Below, piece after piece: positions 11,861-24,800 of a stretch of 64,000 bases of DNA; position 1 is the stretch's first letter; each line of letters starts with the position of its first letter. The position numbers and the translations under genes are program-made. This DNA comes from Helopsaltes ochotensis. Taxonomy: Eukaryota > Chordata > Aves > Passeriformes > Locustellidae. Below the pieces are notes generated by a model. The model was not told where the DNA came from. It was given only the letters and a program-made list of their open reading frames with translations, and did no database searches. Where the stretch lies: contig VXBM01001329.1 of assembly GCA_013400155.1 (NCBI GenBank), positions 24,748-88,747 of the forward strand, in the 5' to 3' direction.

Positions 11861-14800
11861 CGGGCAGGGGGTGCCAGTCACTTGCACCCAGGTTCCATGA
11901 ATTTGGGGTCTGGTTTCATATTTTCTTGCAAACCTTGGTAATTAAGAATATTTGGGGAGGGGTAGCAATACTGGACATTCTGATATCTGGAAATGTTACC
12001 GTAAGCTTTTGTGGTTTGAATTCCTGGTTGTATGAATAGGACAATGACTAGGTTTTCACCATATAACTGGTAAAAACCTTGCACAGGGACGTAAAACCTG
12101 TAAAGGTGCAATAATGTTGACATTTTTGAATGTGGGAAAGAGTAATAGGTGTTGTAAGTTTAGTTAAGAGTAAAGTTTATTGAGATATGGGTGGAAGGAT
12201 GGTGGGAGATAAAGAAGACAGATAAAAGTTAAATCCAGCTCTGTGTTTCTACAAGTGAAATTTGATAACTTTTGAATTTTGGAATTATTAATTCTAGCGA
12301 TTTTTGAGTTTGGGGTTTGATTTAGTAGGATTAGGTGTTTGCAGTTGTGCCCATGAACTGTACATTTATTTTAGTCTCACATACCAGAAATATTTTCCCT
12401 GTCTTCGGAAATAGTCAAGCTATATTTTATGCCTTTGTGTTTTGCTACAGGACATAATATTCTCAATTCATGTATGAAATAACAATTGAGACATAGAAGA
12501 TAGATTACTTCTGATTGTGTGATGAATGGGGCTTGGGTTTCTTTTCCTGATGGTTAGACACAATGAAAAGGAGGTGGGGGGAGGAAGCCAGTTTACTGTT
12601 ACACTAAGTCTAGCTATACATTGAAAACTTGTGCTGATTATTGAACATAGGATTGTTTTTGTACTCAGTAAAATATTTGACTTACTGACTAGCTCACGAT
12701 GTTGTATGCCAATATATCAAAAACTTTATTAATCAATGCAGGATGGTCTTCTGTTCTAAGATTCCCTAATGAGGCAGGAGATAAGAAACACCTCCTCACA
12801 AAAACATTTTCAGATTGTGGGATGTCTGTTCTATTCAGCTTTTATCTGTATGGTTTTTACTGGGTTCAGGTAGCAGAACGTTTAAAAAACCACACAGTAT
12901 ATCTATGTCTACATTGCAGACCAAAAGGCTTGAAACCTCTAGGCAGTTACATTTTTTGAGCTGTTTTGGAATTTTCTTTGGGGAGCCGCCGCATAAAATG
13001 CCTAGAGAATGAACCATTGCAGTGAGGTATGTCAGTGATTTGTGCCCGGATAGTGATCTCTGATCTGCCAAACAAGTCTCCTGCAGAGTTTGCATCTGTG
13101 AGGGCTTCTGCTGCTGCTGCTAAATTTCTGTGTCGGTGTTTCAGTGCAGTTGAAGTCCAATCATAGTAAAAAATGTGGTTATTTTCAGGAAAAATACATA
13201 TCCTTTTCTGGGATTTCAGTATATATTCAACAAAAATTCCCTGTGGCTTAATTTAATGCTAAGCTAGACTGGAGTTAGCATTTACCTTAACAGAAAATTG
13301 GTGGCTAAAATCGACCTGCTTTTTGAATAATCCATATACATATATATCACCTACTGTAAGTCAATTTTACATTCCAACAAGTAATTTTGTTTCCTGAAAC
13401 TTCTGTCATTGTGACAAAAACCCCCCCCCGAATAGCAAACCCTGTCAACATACTTAGTTTGGTATATGTTGTTTATATTAGATAAACAATACTGTCTACA
13501 ACATTCTCAGGACTAAAGCTATGTTCAGACATGTATTAAAATTGTTATATATTATTGTTAGTAGGTGGATTTATACTTCTGTGGTTTTCATGCACTTGCC
13601 TTGCTATCACACCAGGTTTCAAATCTGCAAAGAAATAAATCCAAAGCATTCTATGCATTTTTATTCAGATTGAAGCTAGTTATTGCATTTTGAAGTTTAC
13701 TTAGTCCAGTTTTGGGGAAAAAGGAAATGTTTTAAACACACTTTGTCAGTATCAGACATGATACTGTTTTTCTCATTATTAGAAGCATTGGTTAATTATT
13801 TATATGCAGTTTGCTTGGTTGACTGTAAGCAAAATAATGTCCTGAGGTCCCCATAATGGAACCAAGTTTATCTTTTGACTGAAACATTCAAACCTTAATA
13901 TATTCAAGAGTTGTGTGGGCCAGAGAGGTCAGAATGTGCCAGTAGTGCCCGCTGTGAAGATCAGGAAATGTTTATATTTCTCAGTAACTGAATGTTGCTG
14001 TTTCTTGGTTTCATGGAATAATGCTTCCCATGTGGAGATAAAAATTAAAGTGATAATAAGAAACATGAAAGCAAAGTCTATGTAGTTGTTAATATGGTGA
14101 ATTAATGTCTTCCATTTTTAAAAAAAAAAAAGTCTTTAATGTTTTGTATTGCTAAAACAGCTATTGCATTTTCAGGCACTTTGTTCATGGTATTTTTCTC
14201 TAATTATGTCAAGCTTTGTCCTCAAAACTTCACAGAAATCATTCAGCATTCCTAGAAGACATTGTCCTGTCGTTTCTTTCACACTTCAGCAAATGTATAT
14301 TGTGTTGTAGTTCTTATCAATGTCACTGTTGTGTGTGAGGACTGTGGGTGGTCACATTCTTTTAGTGAATATTTTTAAAACCAGGAAGCCCAGAGCAAGA
14401 ATTCTGATAGATTTCACATAGGTCTTTGTTGCCTTTAAGCTTTATTCCTTTTACAGATACAGAGTAATTCCTTTAAAACTTGGAAATCAATAACATTTGA
14501 TAAGCATTTTGGTAGGAAAAACAGTCATTTGAAACAGTTCCTGTGGGAGTAAACAAGTACTTTGTGTGAGCATCATTGTTCACAAAACATCAAAATACAA
14601 CCCCTTTGTTTTGCAACACAAATGGAAGTAGCTGAGAAGTTAACAAGAATTCTTTTTGGGCTGCATGATATTTGTTCTTTAGTACAGCCTGAAACACTGT
14701 GGGAACACTGCAAGGCCCACATATGTGGATCATGCAATATATGGAGGTACACTTGGATTGCATCTTTAACAAGTCCCTGCATAAATGCTACCAGATTTTC

Positions 14801-17800
14801 AGTGAGAGAATAGACACATTCTTGTGGCCAGTTTCTTTATCCAAAGCACGATTAAGAGGAAAGACTGAAAGAAAAGTGTTGGGTTTCAACATCTATGATT
14901 TCAGAGTCATGTTTCTAAGCAGAATTATTGCATACAAAAATATGATGTAAGTGGAAGTTGTCCTAATCCAAAATCTTTAGCAATAACTAGAGGAAGTGGT
15001 TCTGCAATCATCTGTTACTTTTTGTTGCTCACAGTCAGATTCTTCATTGCTTTTTGCTGTTTGGCATAAGCAGGTGATGCAAATGTGTACATATTTTTAT
15101 TTTTAAAAGGAAGATTTGTGAGGGAAACTGAATTCCAGTATAGCATAGAATATACAATAAAACATATGAGTACTCAACCATGAGATTTATTTGCTGTGTT
15201 TTTCACATGCTATTGCACTCTAAGTTTTATATTGAGAGTTATAGTTCTGTTTGATTTAAAGGCCTTAAAATTTCTCATCTGTGGCCTGGTATTCTTTTCC
15301 ATGTGCTCAGAGTTGTGGTCTTGTGATGACTTTCTCTAGTGGCTTGTTCTTGCAAACTGCTGTCAAATGTCACTGTTGGTCCCATCTTCTCTGTGCTTGG
15401 CTTCAAATTTCTCTACTGCTGACCAGTGTAACATAACACTGCAGAATACCTGACATTTTTATGGCTCTGCATTAATTTTGGATGAAAACCACTTATCAGT
15501 TTGATGCCCAAGGTAATTTGGCTCAAATTGATGAGACCAATCAGTGACAAATTCAGGTGTGTGCGTATACATTGAAAGACTGGGCACTGGTTTTGTAAGT
15601 TGTTCTTAAACCTCTTCATGAAGTATTTAATCAAACATACCGGTGTTTCTGCTAAAGAAATAGTCTTCAGGGGAGTTAACTTTGTCTCTTCCTGCCTCTT
15701 CCTTTCTTGTCTTGGTGCCGACATTTCCTATATTTGCTTGTACGTTTCTTTGAAAATACATACAAGAAAGCGGTAAAAGGGCACATGAAACTCCCAGCTT
15801 TTTTTTGTTATTGTTGAATGAAGGGCCAAGGGTGATAAGCACTACTGGACATAAAATATGTACAGAGGTGTCGCTGTTATGTGGGAACCAACAGTTACCT
15901 CCTCTTGCTTCGTGTAACTCTGTGGAGCAAATATTTAAAACTTGTGTATGTAGAGAAGAGGTACAAGTTGGCTGAATGATGGGGATCCTGCCGCACAAAG
16001 GATGTGCAAGTACTGATTCACTTACACTGACGATTTCATTTAGCTTTGCCTTCTCTAACTGAAGATTTTGAGGCAGACTTTGCTTCTGTGATTTGGTAAT
16101 AGCTTGTAGAAGTCAAGAAGTAAACAAAGGCTGCTGTGTCTTCCCAGTTATTATAAACATATTTATCTGTTGAATATTCCCACTCTGATATATTTCCAGT
16201 GTCTAAACTCCAAACTCATTTAAGCTGAAATTTTAATTCTTTTTTATTCCTTATGAAATTCCTGAGATTCTGTAAATGTTTTTTTAAAATCAGATTATTT
16301 CTCTGTGTGCTATAAATTTCCTGGGCAGTCATATCTCCCATTTGAAGTTGCTGGAGTTTGAACCTGCACTTTTTTTGCCTTCTCCAGACCTAGGGGCCTC
16401 TTTATTTTTGCCTACTAGCATAAACAGTGCACTGTAACTATTGGATTTTGGTCTATGTTTCATTCATTAGTAGCTGCTTTTGGCTGGTGCTTTAAGGTTT
16501 TTCTGCCTGGCTGGCAAAGACCATCATATTCAGTTTCTCTTGTCAGAAGTAAGTCCAAAGGAGCTGGGCAGGAGTTTTTGTTTATGTTTGGAAGACACTA
16601 AACAGGTACGTGCAAGGGTGTAACAAAGGTTTGAGCATCTCTGTCTCTCCGTGCAGTCAGCTCAGATGCACTGCTAACGATCATCCCATTAAACTTTTAA
16701 ACAGTGCTGCAGGAGTAACATTGATCTCAACTGTTAATGGCTGGAATTAAACGTGTCAGGCTGGAAGGCTTTCACTTAAACGTATTGGTTCACTTGTTAG
16801 GCAGATGATCATAAATCTTGCTTTCTGAAGAAAAGAACGTGGATTTGAAGTCAGTTAAGGTACCACTGTGGTGCAGTGAGGGTCATCTTGAAGCTAGCAA
16901 ATGTGCTTCAGCTCCGTTTCACAGCAGTGGGATGGTTATGGCATTGATTGTGTATTCAGCCCAATGGCAGCTGACATGAAAACACTGGTTGTTATTATTA
17001 CTGCTCATTTTTTGTCTTAATTATTCGTTATTCTTTTTTTACTGTTACTCATTACTGTCAATGGGTAACAGCAGTAGTTTCTTAGAGGAATAAAGAAGTT
17101 AGACCCTCATCTAGATTGTGCATTAGATCCTCACATGAGCATCGTGCTCAGAGAACTGATGTTGATCAAATTTCTGTTTGAGCAGCACTTGTTCCTGGCA
17201 AAGAGAGGCTAATTGCTGGAACAGAGATCAAATGTGAAAAAATTTAAAAGAAAATAAATTCTTAAGTACGAACTTGGTCTGTGTGGACCAATCAGTTAGG
17301 AGTCTGCCTTATTGCAGATTACTTGGTTTTGGTACTTTTTATGTTTTTGAGCATAAGCAAAATATGCCAAGAGTTGAAAGGAAGAGGAAGAGTGAAATTT
17401 ATTAAGCTGCCATTGTTGTTCATAGCTTTTTCATTGGCAATGTCATAATTTTTGACTTAGATTTCCGTGTGAAAGATACACAGCAGTCTATGGTCTGCTT
17501 CCCTCATCTTTTAAAGCCTAAGGAGATTACCTAGCTTGGAATGAACTTGATCCACATAACAGATCTATTTGGGCTTTTTACTCTGTTACAACTCTTATCA
17601 TGGGTGATCTGTTGGTTCTCATATTTGAAGGACAGTTGCTAAAGGCAGCTACTCAGATCAGTCTTACCCTTGATGAGTCACCTTTTATTTAAAGACTGCA
17701 GGTCCCTTTTTTCTCATTATGTTTTTTCAGAAACTTCAAAAATATAATTGCTGTTGCCTTTATGTGCTTCATGCACCCTGTATTCCTTTGAATTTGCAGC

Positions 17801-20800
17801 GTGGCATTCCATCTAATGCTTGCTCCAAGAGCTTTTCTGAGCTCTTTTCTGACCAGTCTTTAACTGGATTCAGTCTTGAACTGAATCCTGCTTGTCAAAT
17901 TGGCAGTGGCAATATAAACCTTTGTGCCAGTTTTGTAGCATAGTGTAAATCTAAAATAAACTTACCTTACAGGAAAAAAAGAAGAGGAATTTTTGGTTGA
18001 TCTGTTCTTGTAGTACTGATTGGGAAAGTAATTCTTATAATTGCTTCAGTTACCTAAAGACAAAACCAAAAGGATGGTGCATCATGTGAAGGGTGACGAA
18101 ATGAAGATTTCGTCAGGCATGTATGCCTTTTTATTTTGGTTGATGACATAGTGTACATCTCATTTAATTAGATTTCACAGTTTTTCCCCGGATTTCTTTT
18201 TCATATTGAGAAGCATCAAAATTATAACCAGGGGAAAAGCACTATCAAGTAATTCAGTGTTTCTAAACGTGGGTTTCTTGAAAATAGAGGTGCATCTTTA
18301 CATGCTTAGGTTGTATTTGCATTGATTTACTGGTGCTGACGATGACCAAGCAGCTGCGGTTGCTGACAATGTTCACTCTTTCCTGGTGCTTGACCAGCTC
18401 AGAGCGTGGCTGTGCCACGCCTCCGATTAGAGCAGAGTCCCACCCGTGTCTGGACAGTGTGGCTTTGGGCTTGATGTTTCCTTCTGCACTTAGAAATTGC
18501 CTGGAAACATCTTGTATGCATAACAAGGACATATTTATTGTTAATCGAATGCAGCTCCTCCCCAAGTTCTGTACTGGTGTTCTGCTTTGCACTGGGAGCT
18601 CTGTGCCTTTTGCTCTGTTCTCTGCAAAACCAGAATGCTGCAGGAGAACTTACTGCCCTACATTCTTGCCCTGCTTCTCCCAAGTTTGTATGCATGTGCC
18701 CTTCTTTTATCGTTACTGTTGAAACTTCATAAATGTCCCTGGTGTGCAGGCTTACAGCTTATTGAAGGGAACCTCAACAAGTGTTTGGAATAATTTTTTT
18801 GCATAGGATAGGGAGTATGCTGCTTTCTATACAGGTTCATGGAATCAAGGTTTGCTTGTTATCAGCAATGGAAAGATCAGGTCTGAGATTTTTAATTTTT
18901 TTTTTCTGCATGGACAGTTCTGGTTCCACAAAACTAATTCTTGCGTAATAAGCAGTCAGCCTTTGTAATTCAATCCTAATAGTCTTTTCTTTGAGAAATG
19001 TTAGTGTTTCTGACCATGTTAGCAGGTGTTCACTGTTAAGATCATCAATTACACCAGAACATTTTTTTCTAGCTTTAATTTAGGCTCAAAGGAAATAAAT
19101 ACATTTATATTGGTTTTGCAAATGTGTGCTTATACAATTGAAGTGTTTAATTTAGAAACAAGTTACAATAATAACTTGAGATGATGTACCTTAGGACTTT
19201 GTCCAGTCAAGTGTTAGAAAGCTCTGAGAATGCAGGTTCTGCAATTTTTCAACACCAGTCCCAGTGGCTGATAATCCTTACAGTGAAAATATATATTGTC
19301 TTTTTCTATCAAGAGGGAAGCTTCTTTGTTTTAACTAAGCAGTAAAGAATCTGTTTTCATCCTCTTGGTAACCTTCTCTTCTGAAGGCTGAGGTCATCTT
19401 GAACCTTCTCTTCAGCAGGCTGAACACTGGTTCACCGGGCAAAAAAAAGTTTGGATTACTCTGATATCCACATGTACTTTTTATTTGTTTTCAGCATCAG
19501 TCTTTTGAAGAGTGATTGAAAAGTGAATGTTTTTAAAATAACATGCAACCTCTTTTTCATGTCCTAACAGAATAAGTTCAAGTTGAATGCATTTTGAAAG
19601 GAAATGTTTTTGCCTGTGAATTCTAATATCAAAAGTATATCTAGAGACTAGGAGAATGGATTGATAATCCTTATGTCTTGTACTGATAGTACTATAAATT
19701 AATTTTTCAGAACAATTGCCAGTTCTTCTGGTTGTTGGATAATCTTTCTAGAAAGTTGTTACGGTTATGATGCTGTTTGAACTTACTTTTTACTGGTTTA
19801 GAATTAAACTGAAATGAGAAGGGTGATTTCAGTAGTTTAATGAACTCAGTTGTACAGTGTATATGGTGTGTCTGCCAAATTTAAATGTAGCATATAAAGA
19901 GCTGATAATATTCATGGAGGTGCAGTCTTTTTTTGGTGAGCTATTACTTAATAAACATCATTGGTATTGCAAGACTTTGGAATTCTTGTTTTCTGTAGAA
20001 ACACTTGTATCTTAGGTGCTTTCATTCCTAACATTGATCTTTGTATTAATTATTTTCCTAGAAAATTGAGTTTTTAACATCCTTTATCCAAAAGCTTGGA
20101 GGAGCAGAGTGACAGTTTTTACAATGAAGAGAAATGATCTGCTAGGTAAGTTAAGTGCCAATGTCTGGCAACAAACTGATCTTTTCAGTTAGGGAAAACA
20201 GCTGTGAATTGTAATCCTGAGATGGGTATGTAAATTGGATAAGTTGCTCTGGTAGTAAGTGGTTTAGAGGTGGTAGGCACTAGAACAGGCCTTGGGTGAG
20301 GGGAAAAACGGAGCATTTGTGACCTATACATGTAATTTTCATGCTGAGTGATGAAACTCTACACTTAATCCTACTTTTTCTTAGGTATTTTTCAAAAAAT
20401 GTGAGGATAGAGCTAAATTCTGTGAGTGTTCTAGGAGTGAGAACTGGTAAATTGTGAACTTCTGTGTACCTAGGCAGACAAAATCTGTAGAGGTATAATG
20501 TGCTATGTATATTTAGATCTGCTTGCCATTTTATAGTGTGGTGCCTTGTCAAGCTGCTTGATATTTCAGGTAGATTTGAAGTGACAGTTCATTATAATAA
20601 ATTAAATGTGACTATTTTTTTTTTGTGAGTAAATTTGACATAAAAATGTGAGAAAGTGGTAAAGGTAACCTTCTGCTCTGTGTTGGATGATAACCTGAGT
20701 ACTGAATTATTTACCAATGCTTTATATTGCCCATCTACTATTCGAGGGATCATTTTACACTATAATATTGTTACTGCATAGGAAAAACTGTGTTCAGCAG

Positions 20801-21607
20801 TCTTAGTGACCTCTGAAAAGGATAATGTGCTAGGGAGTTTAAAATATGGTTGACATTTTACCAGAATCTCCTTGACGGTTTTTATTTGTGAAGCCTACAG
20901 AATACTCTGTTTTGTATTTTGAGGCTATATGGAATTTAGATATTGGGAGGGAAGATATCATTAGAAGTATTTTCTATTTTGGCTTGCTTATCAACAATGT
21001 GGAAATTCCTGAAGTAGTCTGAGAGCCATAAGTAAAACATAACTTCTTTTGAACTTTGAGTTTTGAAACCATCTTTTCAGGTTTGGGGGTTTTTTTCCAA
21101 AAGAGATTATTAGAGGTTTGCTCAGCAATGAAATTCTGGGGGCTTTTTATGCTTTGCTTGGCACTGAGAATACCTGAAGTGTTTGAATAATCTGTCAGCA
21201 TTTATATTTGGGAATATAATTAGCAGGATTTTATTTATTGTTGGTTGCAGCTTTTGCTGTACTTTGCTCTTGATAACAAAATCATTGCTTGAGGTCAGTT
21301 GGTCATTACTTTCATGTATATGATTATGGACTAGAAAATCTCACTTCATGCAAAACAAGGTGAAGGAAAATCAGTCTAGATATATTCAGAAGTATATTTA
21401 ACTTCAGCTGGCATATTACATCAATACCATTATCTCATTTTCAAAAACATTTGATATTACTAAGGACATCTTAATAAAACTCACATAATTTCCTTTTTAT
21501 ATTAGGCTTTCCTTTGAAATTTTCATTTTAGTAAGTCAGGCATGAATATTATGTATCATATGATTATAGACTTTTTATTAACTTTTTTTTTCTTTTTTTC
21601 TGTATAG
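11601..21607 (+). other. HEATR5A: HEATR5A intron 1 (inferred limits)
   Basis: About 10 kb separates the CpG region from the start-codon exon. The sequence is AT-rich with no coding exon, RNA gene or intact mobile element that I can support. Overlapping ORFs exist on both strands (for example 15413-15998 minus and 18263-18793 both strands), but none resembles a known protein. The left limit depends on which exon 1 donor is used. Confidence 0.6.
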
Positions 21608-21729
21608 GTGTTCAAACTTCCGACTTGCAGATATTAATGAGGAAGAAAACCGATTAATGTAGTTTTGGTAGTTTGTTAGATTTTTTTTTCATTCTGCACT
21701 CTTGGGAGATTTGAGGAAAATTTCAAGGA
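21608..21729 (+). promoter_or_regulatory. HEATR5A: HEATR5A 5' UTR part of exon 2 with two uORFs
   Basis: A long pyrimidine tract ending CTGTATAG at 21607 gives the inferred acceptor. The 122-base leader contains a 6-codon uORF at 21637-21657 (MRKKTD). Its TAA overlaps, as TAATG, a start-stop uORF ATGTAG at 21657-21662. No other ATG precedes the main start, which lies 67 bases later. Confidence 0.7.
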
Positions 21730-21855
21730 ATGGAGCTAGCTCACAGTTTGCTACTTAATGAAGAAGCGTATAACCAGCTTGGTGAATTTCAAAAAGCAGA
21801 GTTCATTTTTGAATGGCTACAATTTTTGGAAAAACTTTTACCAGTGACTAGCAGA
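21730..21855 (+). CDS. HEATR5A: HEATR5A exon 2 (start codon), residues 1-42
   Basis: The ATG at 21730 has G at -3 and G at +4, a strong context. The exon encodes MELAHSLLLNEEAYNQLGEF and onward to PVTSR, then donor GTAAGT at phase 0. The start is fixed by the conserved MELAHSLLLNEEA N-terminus of the family. The ~1-kb following intron holds nothing recognisable. Confidence 0.96.
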
Positions 21856-24800
21856 GTAAGTGTAATGAGACTTGAAAAGAAAAGCCTGTCTTTTTGTTAT
21901 TTTGTTTAAACTCAAAGAGCAGTATGCAATGTTATTTGCCTCATGTCTTGTATGTACAAGGAGTAAAAGTATATTCAATGTTAGCAGCAGCTTTCTAAAT
22001 AAGTTCTTGGTCACAGCCCTTCTAGTGGCAGAGCCACTTGTCCAATGAAAGGAATTTTAATTATTTTTTAGCACCAATTATTACTGCAAGATTTTGTAGC
22101 CCCATTATGAAGAGTGTCAGTAAGGCTTCCACCTAGTGTTGCACAATTATTTGAGGCTTCTCTACCAAGAAGGAATGTAAATCTTTCTCTTTGTTGTTTT
22201 TTTTAAATTTTCCTAGTCAAATGATAAAAGATCTGTTTCCAGCCAACTCTCCAATTGTTTGATTCACAGTTTAGTATATATTAAGTAGGTTATGTAGACA
22301 TGTAAGAGTAAACTAACTAAAATCATGCTGTTTGCAGGTTGTTATTTGTGATGAAAGTATGTAAATGAAAAACAGTGCCAGGTTCTTTTTTTTAAGAGTA
22401 TTTAAAAAAATTATATAAGACCAGGTAATTGTTTTAAGGGAAGTTCTTTTTTAATGCTCAAGTTCTTGAAACTCAGCTTGTTCTTTAAAGTTCTTCTTTG
22501 CTACTAAACTTACTATTTATCTATGGATTCTTTTGTTTTAAAGCAGGCATAAAAAAGGAAAGAAAAGGCTGGTTTGTTTGAGAAAGACTTAAGCATAGAC
22601 ATGGCACAGGGAAAATACACTTGAAACGCTACTAGCAATGATTGTGCTCTGAAAAAATGTTCGATTTTTTAAGAAGAATAAAATAGTCACACACTTGAAA
22701 TGTCTTTTCTTTAAGTATAAAAATGCAATAAAATATTCATTTGTAGTTCAGGAATGTCATTATCAGAATGGTAATAATATAGAGTAAATGTAATTTACAT
22801 TAATTATCTGTAACTAACTTTTAAATTTAACTGAACTTTAACTGGTTACTGATTTTATTTCCAGGCTGAAATAAGGGAAAACCAGAAGAAACTGGTTGAA
22901 CAATTGACTTCTTTATTAAACAATTCACCAGGACCTCCTACCAGACGGCTTCTTGCCAAGAATTTAGCTGTACTTTATAGCACTGGAGACACTTTTTCTG
23001 TTTACCAAACAATTGACAAATGCAATGAACTCATTCGGAGTAAAGATGACTCACCAAGTTATCTGCCTACAAAACTGTAAGTGTGTTTTTACCCTCAAGC
23101 TTCAAATCCAGTAATAATGAGACAGGTTGAAGTGGTGAGATGCACCTGAGTTCACTGCCACAAAATATGTAACAAAACAAAGCTCGTGCTGGTAGTCCAT
23201 GTTGTATATGTGCATCAGGAACCAAAAGGGTAGAAGACACCGGGTGGTCTCCAGCCAGACAAATGAAAATCAGGCCAGGGAGAATACCAACAATGGATAA
23301 CAGAGTTAGGAGAGGGCAGGTGCTTCAAAAACAAGGAAAAGGTAATAATATTGCTGAGAAGAGCAGTACAACAGACAAGAACAACTCCAGGTATGAAAGA
23401 CAAGTTGCTGAGTACATTTCTTAATTTAGCTGGGAAACTGGATATAGTTAAAAACCTCTGAAGCGTTTGTAACTAAATACCAACAGCCTAACCAACAGAG
23501 CGGAGAAACGTGAACTGTTACTTCAGAGTGTGAAGGCAAGTCTTTATGTGCAGAAATGTTATGAATATCCTTCTTTCCTGAAATTATGCACGTTTCTCAC
23601 TACAGTGAAGCAAATTAGAGATGAAGGTAATAAAGATGATACAGCAAAACATCCTTGTGCATTAATGATATGGTATTGAAAGCAGAGCAGGGTCTCTCTT
23701 CCTCCTTTACTTTGCATGCTATACCTGTTTCTGACAATACAAATAAATATACCTGAAAACCGATTTTGCAAGGAGTCAGTTGTATTTTCTAATACCATTT
23801 TTTTGTTTCCTTCTTGTTCCAGTTGACCTCTTGTGCAGTCTTTTGAGTTAATAAATTTGCTATGAAGGGTCTTAGTCTTGCAAAGTAAATTTACTGCTAT
23901 ACTAAATCCTTAACAATGATAATGTATTAACATTAGAGTTGAACTGTAGTGTGGGACGGAGCTCTGCAGGTCTTCCTGCTTCAGCTGTGATGTGCCACGC
24001 TGGAGGAAGTGGGATGATGTCAGCACAGCAAGGAGGGATGGGGGAGGCTGTTGGCTGTAAAGCAGAAATGGGAGATAACTAAAGCCAGAATGCAGAGTAG
24101 CAGCTGGGGGAGAGAGAGAGGTGGCAGTGTACAGAATGGGTATATAAGTAGTGGTAAGGAGAGGAAGAAAGAGTTGGAGAAAAAGGTTTATGTAAAATAT
24201 GATTTTCTTCAATAAATTTCTGGTAAAGGGATTTCTGGTAGAACTGACATGGCAACAACGGGCTACAGAAAATAATTGGAACTACGGAACAGTGTATTGA
24301 GTAAAATCGTTCATCCCAGGCTGCAAATATATGAAATACTTGGTGTTCAGTGTAGAAAAGCTGCTTTGTTTTATTTTGTTTTGATCTCGATTAAAGTGTT
24401 GTCTTTGCCATCTGTCCATATTTAGCATGCATGCCCACGTTGTCTCGTAGCAACACTTCACCATCAGTGTTCACAATATGTTGATACACCTGGGAACTCC
24501 TTTAAATACAGATTCCAGTGAATTGGTCTCTTATCTCATAGATTATCACTTTTCTTCTTTCATATAGGCAGAAGATGAGAATGTTTTAGGCAAACATTTT
24601 AAACACAACCTTAGTTAGGTGCTCATCCGTTACTAAAACTCAGCATGATGCGAATGCTCTACCAAATCAAATAAACAGGTCATGCAGCATGAATGCAGCT
24701 TATTACTTTATTAGGGGGAGTACCTGTGATCATCAGATGCTCAGTTTAGAAGGGAAATGGGAAAATTGTAATTTTATGCCAAGGCACACCTTGAAAAAAA

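Noticed and set aside
15413..15998. Two overlapping minus-strand ORFs (103 and 123 codons) in intron 1
   Set aside because: No recognisable domain or family, and the composition is like surrounding intron. Overlapping frames of this length occur by chance over 60 kb.
18263..18793. Overlapping ORFs of 64-129 codons on both strands in intron 1
   Set aside because: The translations lack any known motif, and coding on both strands at once suggests chance openness.
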